Source: Panonychus citri (lineage: Eukaryota; Arthropoda; Arachnida; Trombidiformes; Tetranychidae). Taken from it: a stretch of 64,000 nucleotides of DNA. The notes under the pieces were generated by a model. The model ran no database searches. It was not told the origin of the DNA and saw only the letters and a list, made by a program, of their open reading frames with translations. Every line of letters starts with the position of its first letter. The stretch's first letter is position 1. A program made the position numbers and the translations under genes. Where the stretch lies: assembly GCF_014898815.1 (NCBI RefSeq), contig NW_026515545.1, positions 62,001-126,000 on the forward strand. The letters run 5' to 3'. Of this stretch, positions 48,801 to 59,651 are shown one piece after another.

Positions 48801-49696
48801 GATCACTTTTTGTCTCTTCTTTTGCACTTCATCACCTTGTTTTCGAGGTTTATGATAGTTTATCGAAAATTTCGATTACAAATATTGATGTTTTTCTTTC
48901 GTGAAGATGATTGATAAAAGTTCCGTTTCAACGAGAATATCTTAACGGTGTTTTCTTGTTTCTTTCTTTGTTCGAGTCTTATAACTTTTGGTAACACATT
49001 ACAGTAATAACGAGAGGTAATTTGTTGAGTATAAATCACCATTAAAACCAGTTTATAAGCGTAATAATTATAACAGTAATTAAACAATTTGATCAATCCT
49101 TTTCTTCTTGTTGTTATCCATTGTTCATGAGGAAAAAAACATCAATTTGTTGTAGGTAACAAAGGTAATTAACGGAAAAGCACAAGTTCTCGATCTGATT
49201 GGACGCAGGAATCGATCGAATATTGGTAATTATATTTTAACATCAAGAGGAGTTAAAGAAATAGAGAAAAGAAGAGAGAGGAAAGATTACAACCAAATAC
49301 GATGAAGTAGCTTGTGATCACATAGATTGAAGCGTTTCTGCCTCTCATGAATATTTATACAGGTATTATCAAGATTTACAAATCTCTCTAATCCGTTTGT
49401 GGCTTTAGAAAGCTGATGACCGAAGTGTGGCAAAGGATGGATGAGTATGAAGATTAATGTAATTAAAAAGTTAATGAAGTGAGATCGATTTAGGCTTTGT
49501 GTTTGTGCTTGTTTTTTGTTGCGAATCTCAATTTTCATTTTCTCTACCTTCGCATTTCTTGATTTTTCTTGTCTTTTCGCTCTTGATAAAATTCACTATT
49601 TTTTGGTTCCTTTGGATTGATCCGATAAATTGACATTGGATTACAAGTAGAGTACCAAAGAGACAGATAAAGGATGAAGAAGATGAAGAAGATGAA

Positions 49697-49741
<45 letters not shown>

Positions 49742-50423
49742 TTATGATGAAAAGGGAAGTGAAAGTGTAAAGCGCACGACAGAGCAAAATAGGCTTCCGA
49801 ATGTTTCTTCATCGTGATGTGAACAGTAAGAAATATCATTGATGATGACGACAAGTGATGAGAATGAAGATGATAATAATTATGAAAATGATGATGAAGA
49901 TGAAGATCCATACATCATCGAGAAACTGTTGGTGATGTTACAAATAGAACGAGGAGAATGAATATTACGTTACATAGAGAAGAAGAAGCAAAAAAGAGCA
50001 GAGAAGGTTGATTTTTTTTACGAATTTAAATCTCTCTATGTATTTTGTATGTATAAGTTGTTTGGATTTGTGAAAATGAAGATGCGGTGTTTTCTTTCTC
50101 AATGAAGTTAATGAGTGAAATGTTAGTTATGAATTTGGTTTTGTTGTTGTTTTCTGTGTATGTGCATGTTATGAATGTTGATTCTCTTATATATATAGAA
50201 CGAAGTAGCTATGCAAATCAATTCTTCTTATCGAGTTGATTTGTTTCAATTTGGTGCTTCTTTGTAAATTTAAAGCTCCACTTAAGCTTTGATTGAAGGA
50301 CTTTATGCTTTCTCCTTTTTGTTGTATAATATAACAGCAAAGACGATTATTCAAAAAAAAAGATGATTTTTGATTTTGTTGATCCAAATTAATTGATCAA
50401 CATTGAGTTGTTTTCACAATTTT
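45874..50423. other. 4.5-kb gene-poor, purine-rich interval
   Basis: No gene can be supported. It contains GAT/GAA/GA-rich stretches on the plus strand (46790-47110, 48120-48310, 49655-49745, 49850-49990). It separates the 5' end of BPHL from the 3' end of GRK2, so part may be a long GRK2 3' UTR or distal control DNA. Confidence 0.5.
49700..49739 (+). repeat. GA microsatellite
   Basis: Uninterrupted GA run next to GAA/GAT triplets. Confidence 0.9.
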
Positions 50424-53400
50424 TCAATTACTGTTACGATTACTCAAAACATTGGTCACATGAGCTGCAGCGGTACTGGTATTAAGTCCTGAGGGAGGCT
50501 GAATATTGGCTGGTGTTGTACGATTTTCGGCTCCATAAATTTTGGTCGCTTTCTTAGCCATGTTACCAAGAAGCTCCACAGAGTCTTTGTGAGTCGATCT
50601 TAAGGAGTGAAGCCATTCCTTAATTCCGATTTCATCAGGATTGGTCAACACAATTTTGGTATCTTTTCCGGGTTCACCTTTTAATTTGACAAGTATTGCA
50701 TTTTCATTTTTAACTTGAACATATTCGGGTGAGATGTCTTCAATTTGATCCATAAATATGAGTTCAGGTTTTGTGTTAACAGATTCACTATGGAGTTCAA
50801 GTCGATTGGGATATAATTTACCATACCTTGAATGCCAATTCGACCCGAAAGGTCCACCAAGCTTCTTGAGGTACCCATGAAGTATACAATCAGATTCTTT
50901 CTCATCTTCAAATCTACATTTTGTTTTGGCTTTACGTTTTTGTTCAATTTTGTCGGTTTCCATGTTGATGGTATCAAAAACTGTTTCAGCAATCTCTTGC
51001 TGCCACCTTTCACTGATTACAACGGGGAAATTTTTATATAACTCTTGATCTGAATCAGATAATTTAATTCCTTTAGTGTCTTCCTCGTCAAACGAGCCAA
51101 TGTCGAAGGCATCAGCAGCATTAACTTCACCTCGTGGAGGTATTAAAGGAGGAGGATATTTTTGTAGATAAACCAATTGCCAATCGATTCCTTTGAAAAA
51201 TGGATGATCTTTTACTTCTTCCGCTCCATTTTCTTTACACCCTAACCTTTTATCAGTATCGCGTAAAAGAAGTCCGTCAAGGAGAGATTTCAGTTCAGGA
51301 GAAAAGGTATCTGGGAGTTCAACATTCATTGTCATGGTCATTCGGTCAATTTCATGTTTATCTTTAGTTTTATGCTGTCTAAAGGGAGAATGGCCTTTCA
51401 ACAGTTTGTACAACATACATCCTAAGGAGAACCAATCTGCACTTGAATCGTACGGTGTTCCTTTAGCTAATACTTCTGGTGCCATGTAACCATGAGTGCC
51501 CACAGAAGCGTGAGGCTTTTTACGTGAATAATCACAGGCTAAACCTAAATCTGATATGCGAACATGACCATGTTCATCTAATAAGATGTTAGCTGGTTTG
51601 AGATCTCTGTACACAACACCGCGTTTATGCATATGTTCAAGACCAAGGATGACTTCGGCAGCATAAAATCTCATCTCTTGTTCACTGAAGACACCATGCT
51701 GAGAGAGATGATAATGGAGATCACCGCCATTCATAAGGTCCAATATGAAACATAATTTATCTGGTGTTTGAAAAGCGTACGTCATGCAAACAATGAACGG
51801 ACAGTCTTCCTGTAAACATAGATCAATATAAATGTAAAATAAAGTAAATTTGATTGTAGTTCTCTGATATTCTCTAGCTATTCATCCAATATAAAATCCA
51901 TAGAAAGAAAATGAGAAGCTAAAATTTCTCAAATATTTGTAATAATAGTACTTACACCAGTAGAGACTAGAGATAACATTACACGCTCATTTAGAGCTAA
52001 GGTTTCTCCTTGTTTCATCTTAATTCGCTTCTTATCCAAACATTTCATCGCATACCTAAAAATGGTGAGAAAATCCCAAGGAGAGTTTAAAATACATTAA
52101 TATGCATATAAATACATGTAAAACTAGAGTAGTAGGTCTTTAAATGTTTCTCAAATTGATTGGTAATTTGTATTGTACCAAATAAAAGTAACTTCTTTCC
52201 AACCTTTGTTGGGATAATATACGAAAGTTAATTGCGTAAATTAACATAAATGATAAATAAATTAAAACACAAAAAAAAGGAGCATATTGTTAGATCAAAT
52301 GAAGACTAGAAAAACGTATTGACAGAGTGTTATTGATTTGGATTCTTACATTTTGCCAGTATCTGCCTTCCTACAACCATAGACTTCACCAAAACCACCT
52401 CTTCCGATGATTCTGTGAACACTGAAATCATTCATGGTTAATTGGATGTTTAATTCCAAATTTTTCCATTGGCAGAATCTTGTAAATTTTTCACTAAGAA
52501 AAGAATAAATTAATTAGAACAAATTATTAACAGTAATTATCTTTCTAAGTGAAAGTAGTTACATGGTGGGAGGAGAAGGAAGAAAAAGGAAAAGGGAGAG
52601 TTAAAAGAGAGATGAAAATTGAAGATTAAATCATCTTTAACTTGGATAATTGGAAAAATGAAAGATTCCATTTCATTTGAGAAGGTTTTTCATTTCAAAG
52701 TGAATGCTGTTGACCTTTCAGTTAGAAACTGAAAGAGAAATAATCGATCAGCAATAAAATCAATTGTTTAGATACATAAGTTAAATAATTAATGTTAACC
52801 ATCAGAAAAAAAGAGAGAGAGAGAGAAGAAAATATTGTTGTGAATACATGAGAGATGAGGTTTAGCCTTAAGGTAGATTCATTTCTTACAGAGGATATTT
52901 GCAATGGAACAAGGTTAACAATTAACATTTCCATGGACCCTTGCAATCCATATAAATTGAGACATTATTTCTCCTAATTTTCTGGTGTAAAAGTTACATC
53001 AATTGATTGATTGGGAGAGTAAGAGAAACTAATTCATACGAATAGTCATTTTATGAGAGTGAGGGAGGTAATAATAATGATGATAATGATAATGGTTATG
53101 ATGATGATGATGATTTAGTAATGAGAAGGCCGTGAAAGGAGAGAGATGGAAGCAAAAAAAACTTAAAGGGTAACAAAAGAGAGAAATGATTCTAAAGAAA
53201 AATAATAATAATAAAATAGAAAACGTCAAAGGTTGTTAACAGTAAATTGTTTAAAACATAATTCAAATGGTGAACGATAAGATAGTAAAGAGAGTAAGTG
53301 AGTAAGTGAGTGAGAATAAAGAGTAAAGTCAAATAGAGTAAAGGGGGTGAGAAAAGAGAAGATGAAAAATAAATGGTTATAAACATACCTTTCAATAAAT

Positions 53401-54760
53401 TTCCTAAAAATATCATCTCTTAATTGGCTAAAAATCTCTTCAATGTAAGGTTGAAATAAAGTCACAGGAACCTCATTTCTCATGAGAGACTTTTGTACAT
53501 GATTAACCGCTTCTTTAGGATAATTATGTGAATGTGATAACAGTTCTTTCATAATGAAATTGTCATAGATTCCTCGGGCGGCTTTCCGCCTTTCCTCTAC
53601 TGTTTCCAGTTCTTCGTAGCTCTTAATCTTTTTTTTTGTTCAGATTTCATTTTGATTTCGATTCGTTAAAAGAATAATGCACAAAAACATAGCCATGAGC
53701 ACAGGGAGACAGTGAGAGGGAGAGAGAGATGATAATTAGGGTAATAATTATTACGAATGACGATGATGATGATGATGATGATGGTGGTGGTTGGTGATTT
53801 TAGAATAGAGCGCACACATGGATAACAATCAACCATAAATAGTCACATGAAATTTCGAGCCATTTAATTGTAAATGCGGATTAAGGAAAATTTCAGCAAT
53901 CATCGTATCCATTTTGACGTTGATGATGAAGATCATCAAAAGGACATTAAGTCAACCATCGTCCATTGTTATTAATGGTGACAATCACATGTTAGTGTTG
54001 ATTAATATATATTGATCGTACGGATGTATAATGATGAACAATTTTCAATCAAATAGCATTAATTCCAATATAAAAGAAATCCAACGACGATAAATGGTTT
54101 GAAAGTAGAAAAAATATGAGAGTAAAAGAGAGAAAGAGAGAGAGAGAGAAGAAGAAAAAAGGAGGGAGGGAGGAAAAGAAAAAGAAAAACAGTGAGAAAA
54201 TGTAATAGAAAGATGAAATTGATATTTGAAAGATGAAGTAAATAAGGTGATAATAAAAGTCGTTTTGATTCGTGATCAAGGTTGGTACAATTAATAGAAA
54301 AATTGTGACTGGAGAGAAAATCGTTGGACAAGAGAAAGAGAGAGAAAGGAAGGAATGGAATGAAAGAAAGGTGAAAATAAACAGAGAGAAAGAGAGAGAG
54401 AGAGAGAGAAGAGAAAAGAAAAAGGCGACTAAAAATAAAGAAAGAGGAAAAAGAAAGAGGAAAGAGGGAAAGAGAGAAAAAAATGACTGTGTTTACCTCT
54501 TCATAAAATTTTAACTGTGGTACCGCAACGTCACATACATTTTCACAAAAATCTTTAAATAACAAAAAACCTAATTTCTGGTTGAATATCTTGTCGAAGG
54601 AGATTTCATCCATTTTATCCAGGTATTTATGCATCACACTTCGAACACTGGGATCGGGTAAAACAATCTTCTTGGAGGCTCGTGCGGCTGGAGTTGACTT
54701 TGATTTTTCCATCGCCATCAGATAACTAACATCAGCCAAAACAGCTTCCAAATCCGCCAT
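50424..54760 (-). CDS. GRK2: G protein-coupled receptor kinase 2/3
   Basis: Ser/Thr kinase that phosphorylates agonist-occupied GPCRs; a PH domain recruits it to G beta-gamma at the membrane. Exons 54760-54497, 53627-53389, 52493-52350, 52055-51956, 51809-50424, all phases consistent, 710 residues (human 689). The N-terminus MADLEAVLADVSYLMAMEKS is nearly invariant. The RGS-homology domain covers about 50-175. The kinase domain starts at about residue 190 with GRGGFGEVYG and YAMKCLDKKR, then VYRDLKPANILLDEHGHVRI, the AGC-type SDLG in place of DFG, and GTHGYMAPEVL. NFPVVISERWQQEIAETVFD and a PH domain (GYLKKLGG to IKEWLHSLR) follow. Introns 1 and 2 are rich in GA and CT runs. Confidence 0.97.
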
Positions 54761-55353
54761 TTTGACCAAGAATTAAAGGGAATCACTACTTTACCTGGTC
54801 AATATGTTGAAAGGTGGTTACAGTTGAAATCTAATTTGGTTAACAATCGATTAGATAAACCAATTAGAACGACGAGTAAAAACACAAAAATTAAAAAAGA
54901 GACAAAAGAGAAGAGAAAGAAAGACAACTAATAACATATAGTTATCTATATGTCGAAGCAAAATGAGAGAAAGAGAAAAAAAAATTCACTGAAAAAAGAA
55001 TATAAAGCGACATCTGTTGGTCGAATTTTTCGAAAAATTTCCTTGGAAAATGTAAACAAACAAATTGTTCATTTTTCTCTCGGAGATTTTTTCATTTAAT
55101 GTTCACGTAGAAAAAAAAAATTATTGATTTTTTACTGTTGTTGTTTCTTTTTATACTCAAATTTATTCAAAAGGGTTTACATTTATTGTGAGACTCGAAA
55201 AATTGGAATTGATTAACTGGTTTCTCTAAATTTCCATGTTATTATTGTTATCCTGTTGATCTTGTTTTTGTTTTCTATTGGTTCCTGTTGTTTGTGTTTC
55301 TCTTGTTTGTTTGTTGTTGTTGTTGTTGTTTGTGTGTTCATTTTGAAATGAGA
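54761..55353. other. Upstream region of GRK2
   Basis: Carries the shared element at 55009. Poly-purine and GTT-rich stretches, no gene. Confidence 0.5.
55009..55015 (-). promoter_or_regulatory. Shared upstream element, GRK2 copy
   Basis: In gene sense CGACCAACAGATGTCGCTTT, 249 bases upstream of the GRK2 start. Confidence 0.45.
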
Positions 55354-55716
55354 TCATTTTTTACCTTTTCGACCTTTTGTCTTTCGTCCTTTCGATTTTC
55401 CCTTTCCTTTACTTTTACCTGCACCTTTGCTTTTCTTAGGGCCCATTGATTTACTTTTTTTACGTCCCATTGCTTTTGAAGGTTTAGAATCCATTTGGGA
55501 ATCACTTGATTTGGAGACACTTGATGAGCTTAAATTTGAATCGGAACCCATTCCGGAATCTTTGCCATCGATTGAACTTGCTCGTGATTTAGATCGTTTC
55601 TTTGATTTTCCTCGAACCGATGATTTCATGGCTTTACTTGGAGGAGCTTCACTAGAGTCCATAGATGAAGCTCGACTTCGAGATCGACTTGCTCGTGACT
55701 TACGTTTAGGGGCCAT
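55354..55716 (-). CDS. Lys/Ser-rich basic protein, likely nuclear
   Basis: I do not recognise a family. Single exon of 120 residues, almost wholly Lys, Ser, Arg and Gly. The N-terminal half has RS-like text and a loosely repeated unit (SRASSMDSSE, later SRASSIDGKD). The middle is a Ser stretch with scattered Asp. The C-terminus repeats KSKG and ends in GRKTKGRKGKK. No membrane helix or signal peptide. Composition suggests a chromatin or RNA-binding protein, possibly protamine-like or linker-histone-tail-like. The antisense frame is also open but reads as its acidic mirror. The ATG (context AAAATGG) lies about 360 bases upstream of the stop. Confidence 0.6.
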   Translation of the reverse strand: MAPKRKSRASRSRSRASSMDSSEAPPSKAMKSSVRGKSKKRSKSRASSIDGKDSGMGSDSNLSSSSVSKSSDSQMDSKPSKAMGRKKSKSMGPKKSKGAGKSKGKGKSKGRKTKGRKGKK

Positions 55717-56764
55717 TTTCCGACCAAATTAACGATCAAAGTTTCAATTAGTCGTGTAAATTTATCAAAGGAAAATTTAAATCCACTTGTTGATGTTAAC
55801 AATTCAAAACACAAACTTAAAGTGACAGTTAAAAATTTCGAGGTGATTGTTGTCACTTTTAATCAATATTGAAAAGACAACACTAAGATCAATTTTCATA
55901 AAACAATCAACCTAATTGTTACCAACAAAATCAACAATCAATTTTCTAGATACAAATCAGCCTACAAATTGACCTTACATTTTTACATTGTTAATTTGTT
56001 TATCCAGTTTTTTTATTGTTTTAATTGTTGAAATTATTTTATTTTTTTATCAAAAATACATTGTTGTTGATCTCATTTTGATCATGATTTAAATTTGATT
56101 AATGATTATCAAAAAGTAATGATCTTCTCGTTGTTTTTACCATACAATTACAATTTATCAATTTTTAAATGGCAAATCAATTGGACCATGAAATTAACTT
56201 TTCATAATAAATAACTCATTTAAATCACTTCAAAAACATGAGATTCCCTTGAAAATTGATTAAATAACCACTTAATCAACCATAAATGACCCTTATCAAA
56301 CTGACAATTAGTTTTTGTTCAAAATTATCGAGATCAATTGACGATTAAAATTAAATAACGAAAAATTTATCTCATAATTTCATCTATGTAAACATTTAAA
56401 CGATAACAATAAGATTGAGTTGATTACATGGTGAGAAACCTTGAAATGTGTGAGATTATGATTAATCAGATATTATGAAGATGATTAACATTATCATGAT
56501 TGGAGATCTGATTTCATGTGACTTGTGTCGGAATTATATAAATTGTCTGTGGAATAAAAAAAATTGGAATAAAACTCAACTGAAATTTGACCAACAAGTT
56601 AGTTAGTTAAATTGTATCATTTGAATCACTTCTCAAAATTTATATTCACTGTTAATCATGAGAATACATTAGATTGTTGCTTAATTTTCAATTACAATAC
56701 AAATTGGTTGGAAGTGAATAAGTATAATTAATCTATAACGTTATCCATCTTGTTAATTATCATC
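55717..56764. other. Intergenic upstream of the neuropeptide gene
   Basis: AT-rich; promoter of the NPF gene on the right. No gene. Confidence 0.5.
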
Positions 56765-57629
56765 ATGATTCAAACTCATTTAATTGTGTTTACTATTGTT
56801 GTTACAATGGTGATTTCAGGGGATTTTCAGAGTGTCAATAACAATCTAATTAATTCTAATGAGTTAATTAAAAGTTCATCACTTGGTGATAATCAACAAA
56901 TCGACAATTCAGTGCGGAAACAAATTTCTCAAATTGAAGATATTCTCGTTGGTCTTGATCGTTTCATCGCAATTAACCATAGGATAAGGTGAGTAATTAA
57001 CTAGAGAGCAATTGATTAGTTCTTACGAGAAAAATACAAGTAAATTCTAAGAATGGACAATTGGACTTCGTAATTTCGTAGGGACAAAACAACTAAATCC
57101 GTCGATAATAATTCCCTTGTGATCTAATGAGTAGCTCGACACGTTCGAAGCTTCAGATCGACATTGGTACAATTTTCTAACACGAAATTTATTTGTTTCA
57201 ATAACTTTTCGTACTCTTCCAGATAATTCTTATACTATTATGTACAAACTAGAATAACGGCTAATGCCAAGGCCATAGTTCCGTTTCAATCAAGCGAGTG
57301 AAAAGCTTCAAGATTTGGTTTAATTGCTTAATCAGATTGTTTCTCGTTAATATTTTAATATTAATAGATAAAAGTTCAACACCAATTCGCGAAAAAAATT
57401 ATAATAATCATTATTAACTAATTGTAGAAAATTACTTGATTCAATTTCCATTGACTTGGTCATTCATTGATTAGAACTAATTTTGTCACTTTAATCTAAT
57501 TACTAAATTTATTCTTTGATTATAATCAACAGGTTTGGACGAAGTATTAATCCATCGGATGATTTAACTCATGCACTTCGGAAACTTTCATCGAGGTTAC
57601 GAAATTTACTTAGATATTATAATATGTAA
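56765..57629 (+). CDS. NPF: Neuropeptide F (NPF) precursor
   Basis: Secreted brain/gut peptide of the NPY superfamily, controlling feeding and related behaviour. Exon 1 56765-56988, intron 56989-57532, exon 2 57533-57629, 106 residues. Signal peptide: MIQTHLIVFTIVVTMVISG. The mature peptide ends in ILVGLDRFIAINHRIRFGR, so amidation uses the Gly and a single Arg is the cleavage site, leaving Arg-Ile-Arg-Phe-amide. The C-peptide is about 28 residues and ends in RLRNLLRYYNM. The intron splits the Arg codon just before the final Phe (AG then G), a position shared by NPF and NPY genes. The helical part lacks the usual Tyr-Tyr pair (Arg-Phe instead). A short NPF-like or other RFamide precursor is less likely because only one copy is present. 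Confidence 0.82.
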
Positions 57630-58283
57630 TTTGATTTGATTGAGTTTCTAATAATCATCATGATTATTTTAAACGAAAATGATCAACTTATTTTTTTGTC
57701 AAATTAAAAATTCTCTAAATGTAAATCGATCAATAAATTTCCCTTATATTATTATCAATACAAATTTTTCTCGAATTCACTTTTTTTATGAGTAAATTGA
57801 AATAATTGTTGGAAATACATTGTAGTTTGATTAATTGTCTCTGTCTTCATATTTTGTTTTTTTTTCATCAACAATTTAACAAATTGATTTAATTTAATCA
57901 ATGAATTTAATCAGTAAAGTGATGCCTTTTAAAATGACCCATCATGGTGACAACGATTTGTAGAGCGGGTCATTAAAAAGGGTTGAAATTAATCAATTAT
58001 TTTGATTAAAAAAATACTAAACACAAATAATTATGAATTATAGTCCTCAAAACAATCTGAACTTGAAGTGAAATTATTAATTTTCATTTTTTTAGATCAA
58101 ATTGATGAGATTTAATCCTAATTAAAAGTTAAAAATCTTCCAAATTTAATGTTACCATAACGATGGGTCATTTTGAGAGGAATCATTGTATATAATCATC
58201 ACATTGTAGAAAATATATTTTCATTGATCTCGTTTTCTTTACAATTTACATTTAATTAAAATTATATAAGGTTAAGAATATAA
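57630..58283. other. Convergent 3' region with a small inverted-repeat element
   Basis: Between NPF and WBP4; it holds the element described at 57918-58187. Confidence 0.5.
57918..58187. mobile_element. Possible MITE (270 bp with 26-base imperfect terminal inverted repeats)
   Basis: Left end 57918-57943 contains CCTTTTAAAATGACCCATC. The right end 58162-58187 in reverse complement contains CCTCTCAAAATGACCCATC. The two 26-base ends agree at most positions. The interior is AT-rich and noncoding, with another GGGTCATT near 57967. No clear target-site duplication was found. Confidence 0.5.
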
Positions 58284-59651
58284 TCAATTATCATCTTCTC
58301 GTTTTTTGACATTTCGAGACATTTTATCGATGATTTTCCTTTTTTTGAATGAAAAACCAACAGGACCAGAAGATTTAGTCTTTGTTTCGATTGTTTTCTC
58401 TTTGAAATCAAATTGCTCTTCATCGTTATGCAAATGAATCTCGAGTACCTTTGATTCATCTATTGTGGAATTAGCACTTTGAGGTAGTTGAAAGTCAGGT
58501 GAAGATGTTTCTGTTGATTTATCGCCGATATTTTCCCATTGGCCATAAGGATCGTATTTATATCCTGGTGCACCAATTAACGGAACATTATCTCGATTAA
58601 TTCCCATCTTTTGTTGTTCATCAATTGTCAAATATCCTGAGCTCGGCGGTTCCCAAATGGTTTCTGAAAACAATAAATTCATCAAGTTACAGAACAAGTT
58701 ACAGTAACAGAAACAATAAGAGACCGAGAGAGAGACTCAGAGAGAGCAATCAATTAACTATTAACAACTAATTATTGATTATTAATTATTAATTATTAAT
58801 TATTAATATTAATACTTGTATCTAAATGTTGAGAGTTTAAACTTACCCAAAGTTTTTCTATTCCAATAATAAGCTTTTCCCTCTGATGTTTTAGATTCTA
58901 ACCATTGATATTTTTTGCTCATTTTACTCGTAATTGTATCTAAAGCTTTTTCTCGACCCGAAACCAGAATTTTATTTTCCTCCATACAATCTCCATAAAT
59001 GGAAACACCACCACCACCGAATCTATTTCCTGCTAACGATGTACTTGCCTCATCTTTCGGCATTTTAATTGTAGAGATCATTGATTTAGTTGTTGCTAAT
59101 TCTTGTACTTTACTTGGATCAGCTGCTATGTCTTTACTAAACGCACTCAGAGCAGCAGCTTCAATCTTCATCAATTGTGAATTGTATTTATCAGTCTCAT
59201 GCTTTTGAACTTGATTACGTTTAGTAAGCTACAAATTATTCAAATGAAATAAAAAGTAAATAAAAAGTAAAAAGTAAAAATAAAATTAAAACAAATCAAA
59301 TAAACATATGACTCAAAAGGAGTCAAAAAAAAACATTACATTACCTCTGAAAGCTTTTTCTTGACATTATTCTGATGGCGAAGGCCTCGTTCATGGAACT
59401 CGACACTCTGTCATAAAAGAAGAACCGATTATCTAAATTAGAATAAAATTTTCAATTTAGACAAAATAGAAAAGAAAATAGAAACAAATGAAAATAAACT
59501 TACACTCTTATTATCAGTAAACCAACATTTACAGGCGTCACAGTATTTCTTTGGAATAGCTTTCCAATATTCGGTCCTAGAGAAAAACAAGATGTTCATT
59601 TGTAATTATGAAAAAGAAAATATTGTCAATTGTTTCATCGTCTACTTACAT
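58284..59651 (-). CDS. WBP4: WW domain-binding protein 4 (FBP21), start codon split by an intron
   Basis: Spliceosomal protein of the early B complex. Exons 59651-59650 (AT of the start codon), 59576-59504, 59407-59345, 59228-58847 and 58663-58284 give 299 residues (human 376). An N-terminal U1C/matrin-type zinc finger runs MTEYWKAIPKKYCDACKCWF to SVEFHERGLRH. A middle helix (MKIEAAALSAFSKD) is followed by one WW domain (YQWLESKTSEGKAYYWNRKT, then IWEPPSSGYL) where human has two. The C-terminus keeps YDPYGQWENI and GFSFKKRK. The last intron interrupts the WW domain. Confidence 0.92.

Noticed and set aside
48684..49538. Small open frames in the purine-rich gap
   Set aside because: Short, no conserved residues and no starts with context; likely chance.
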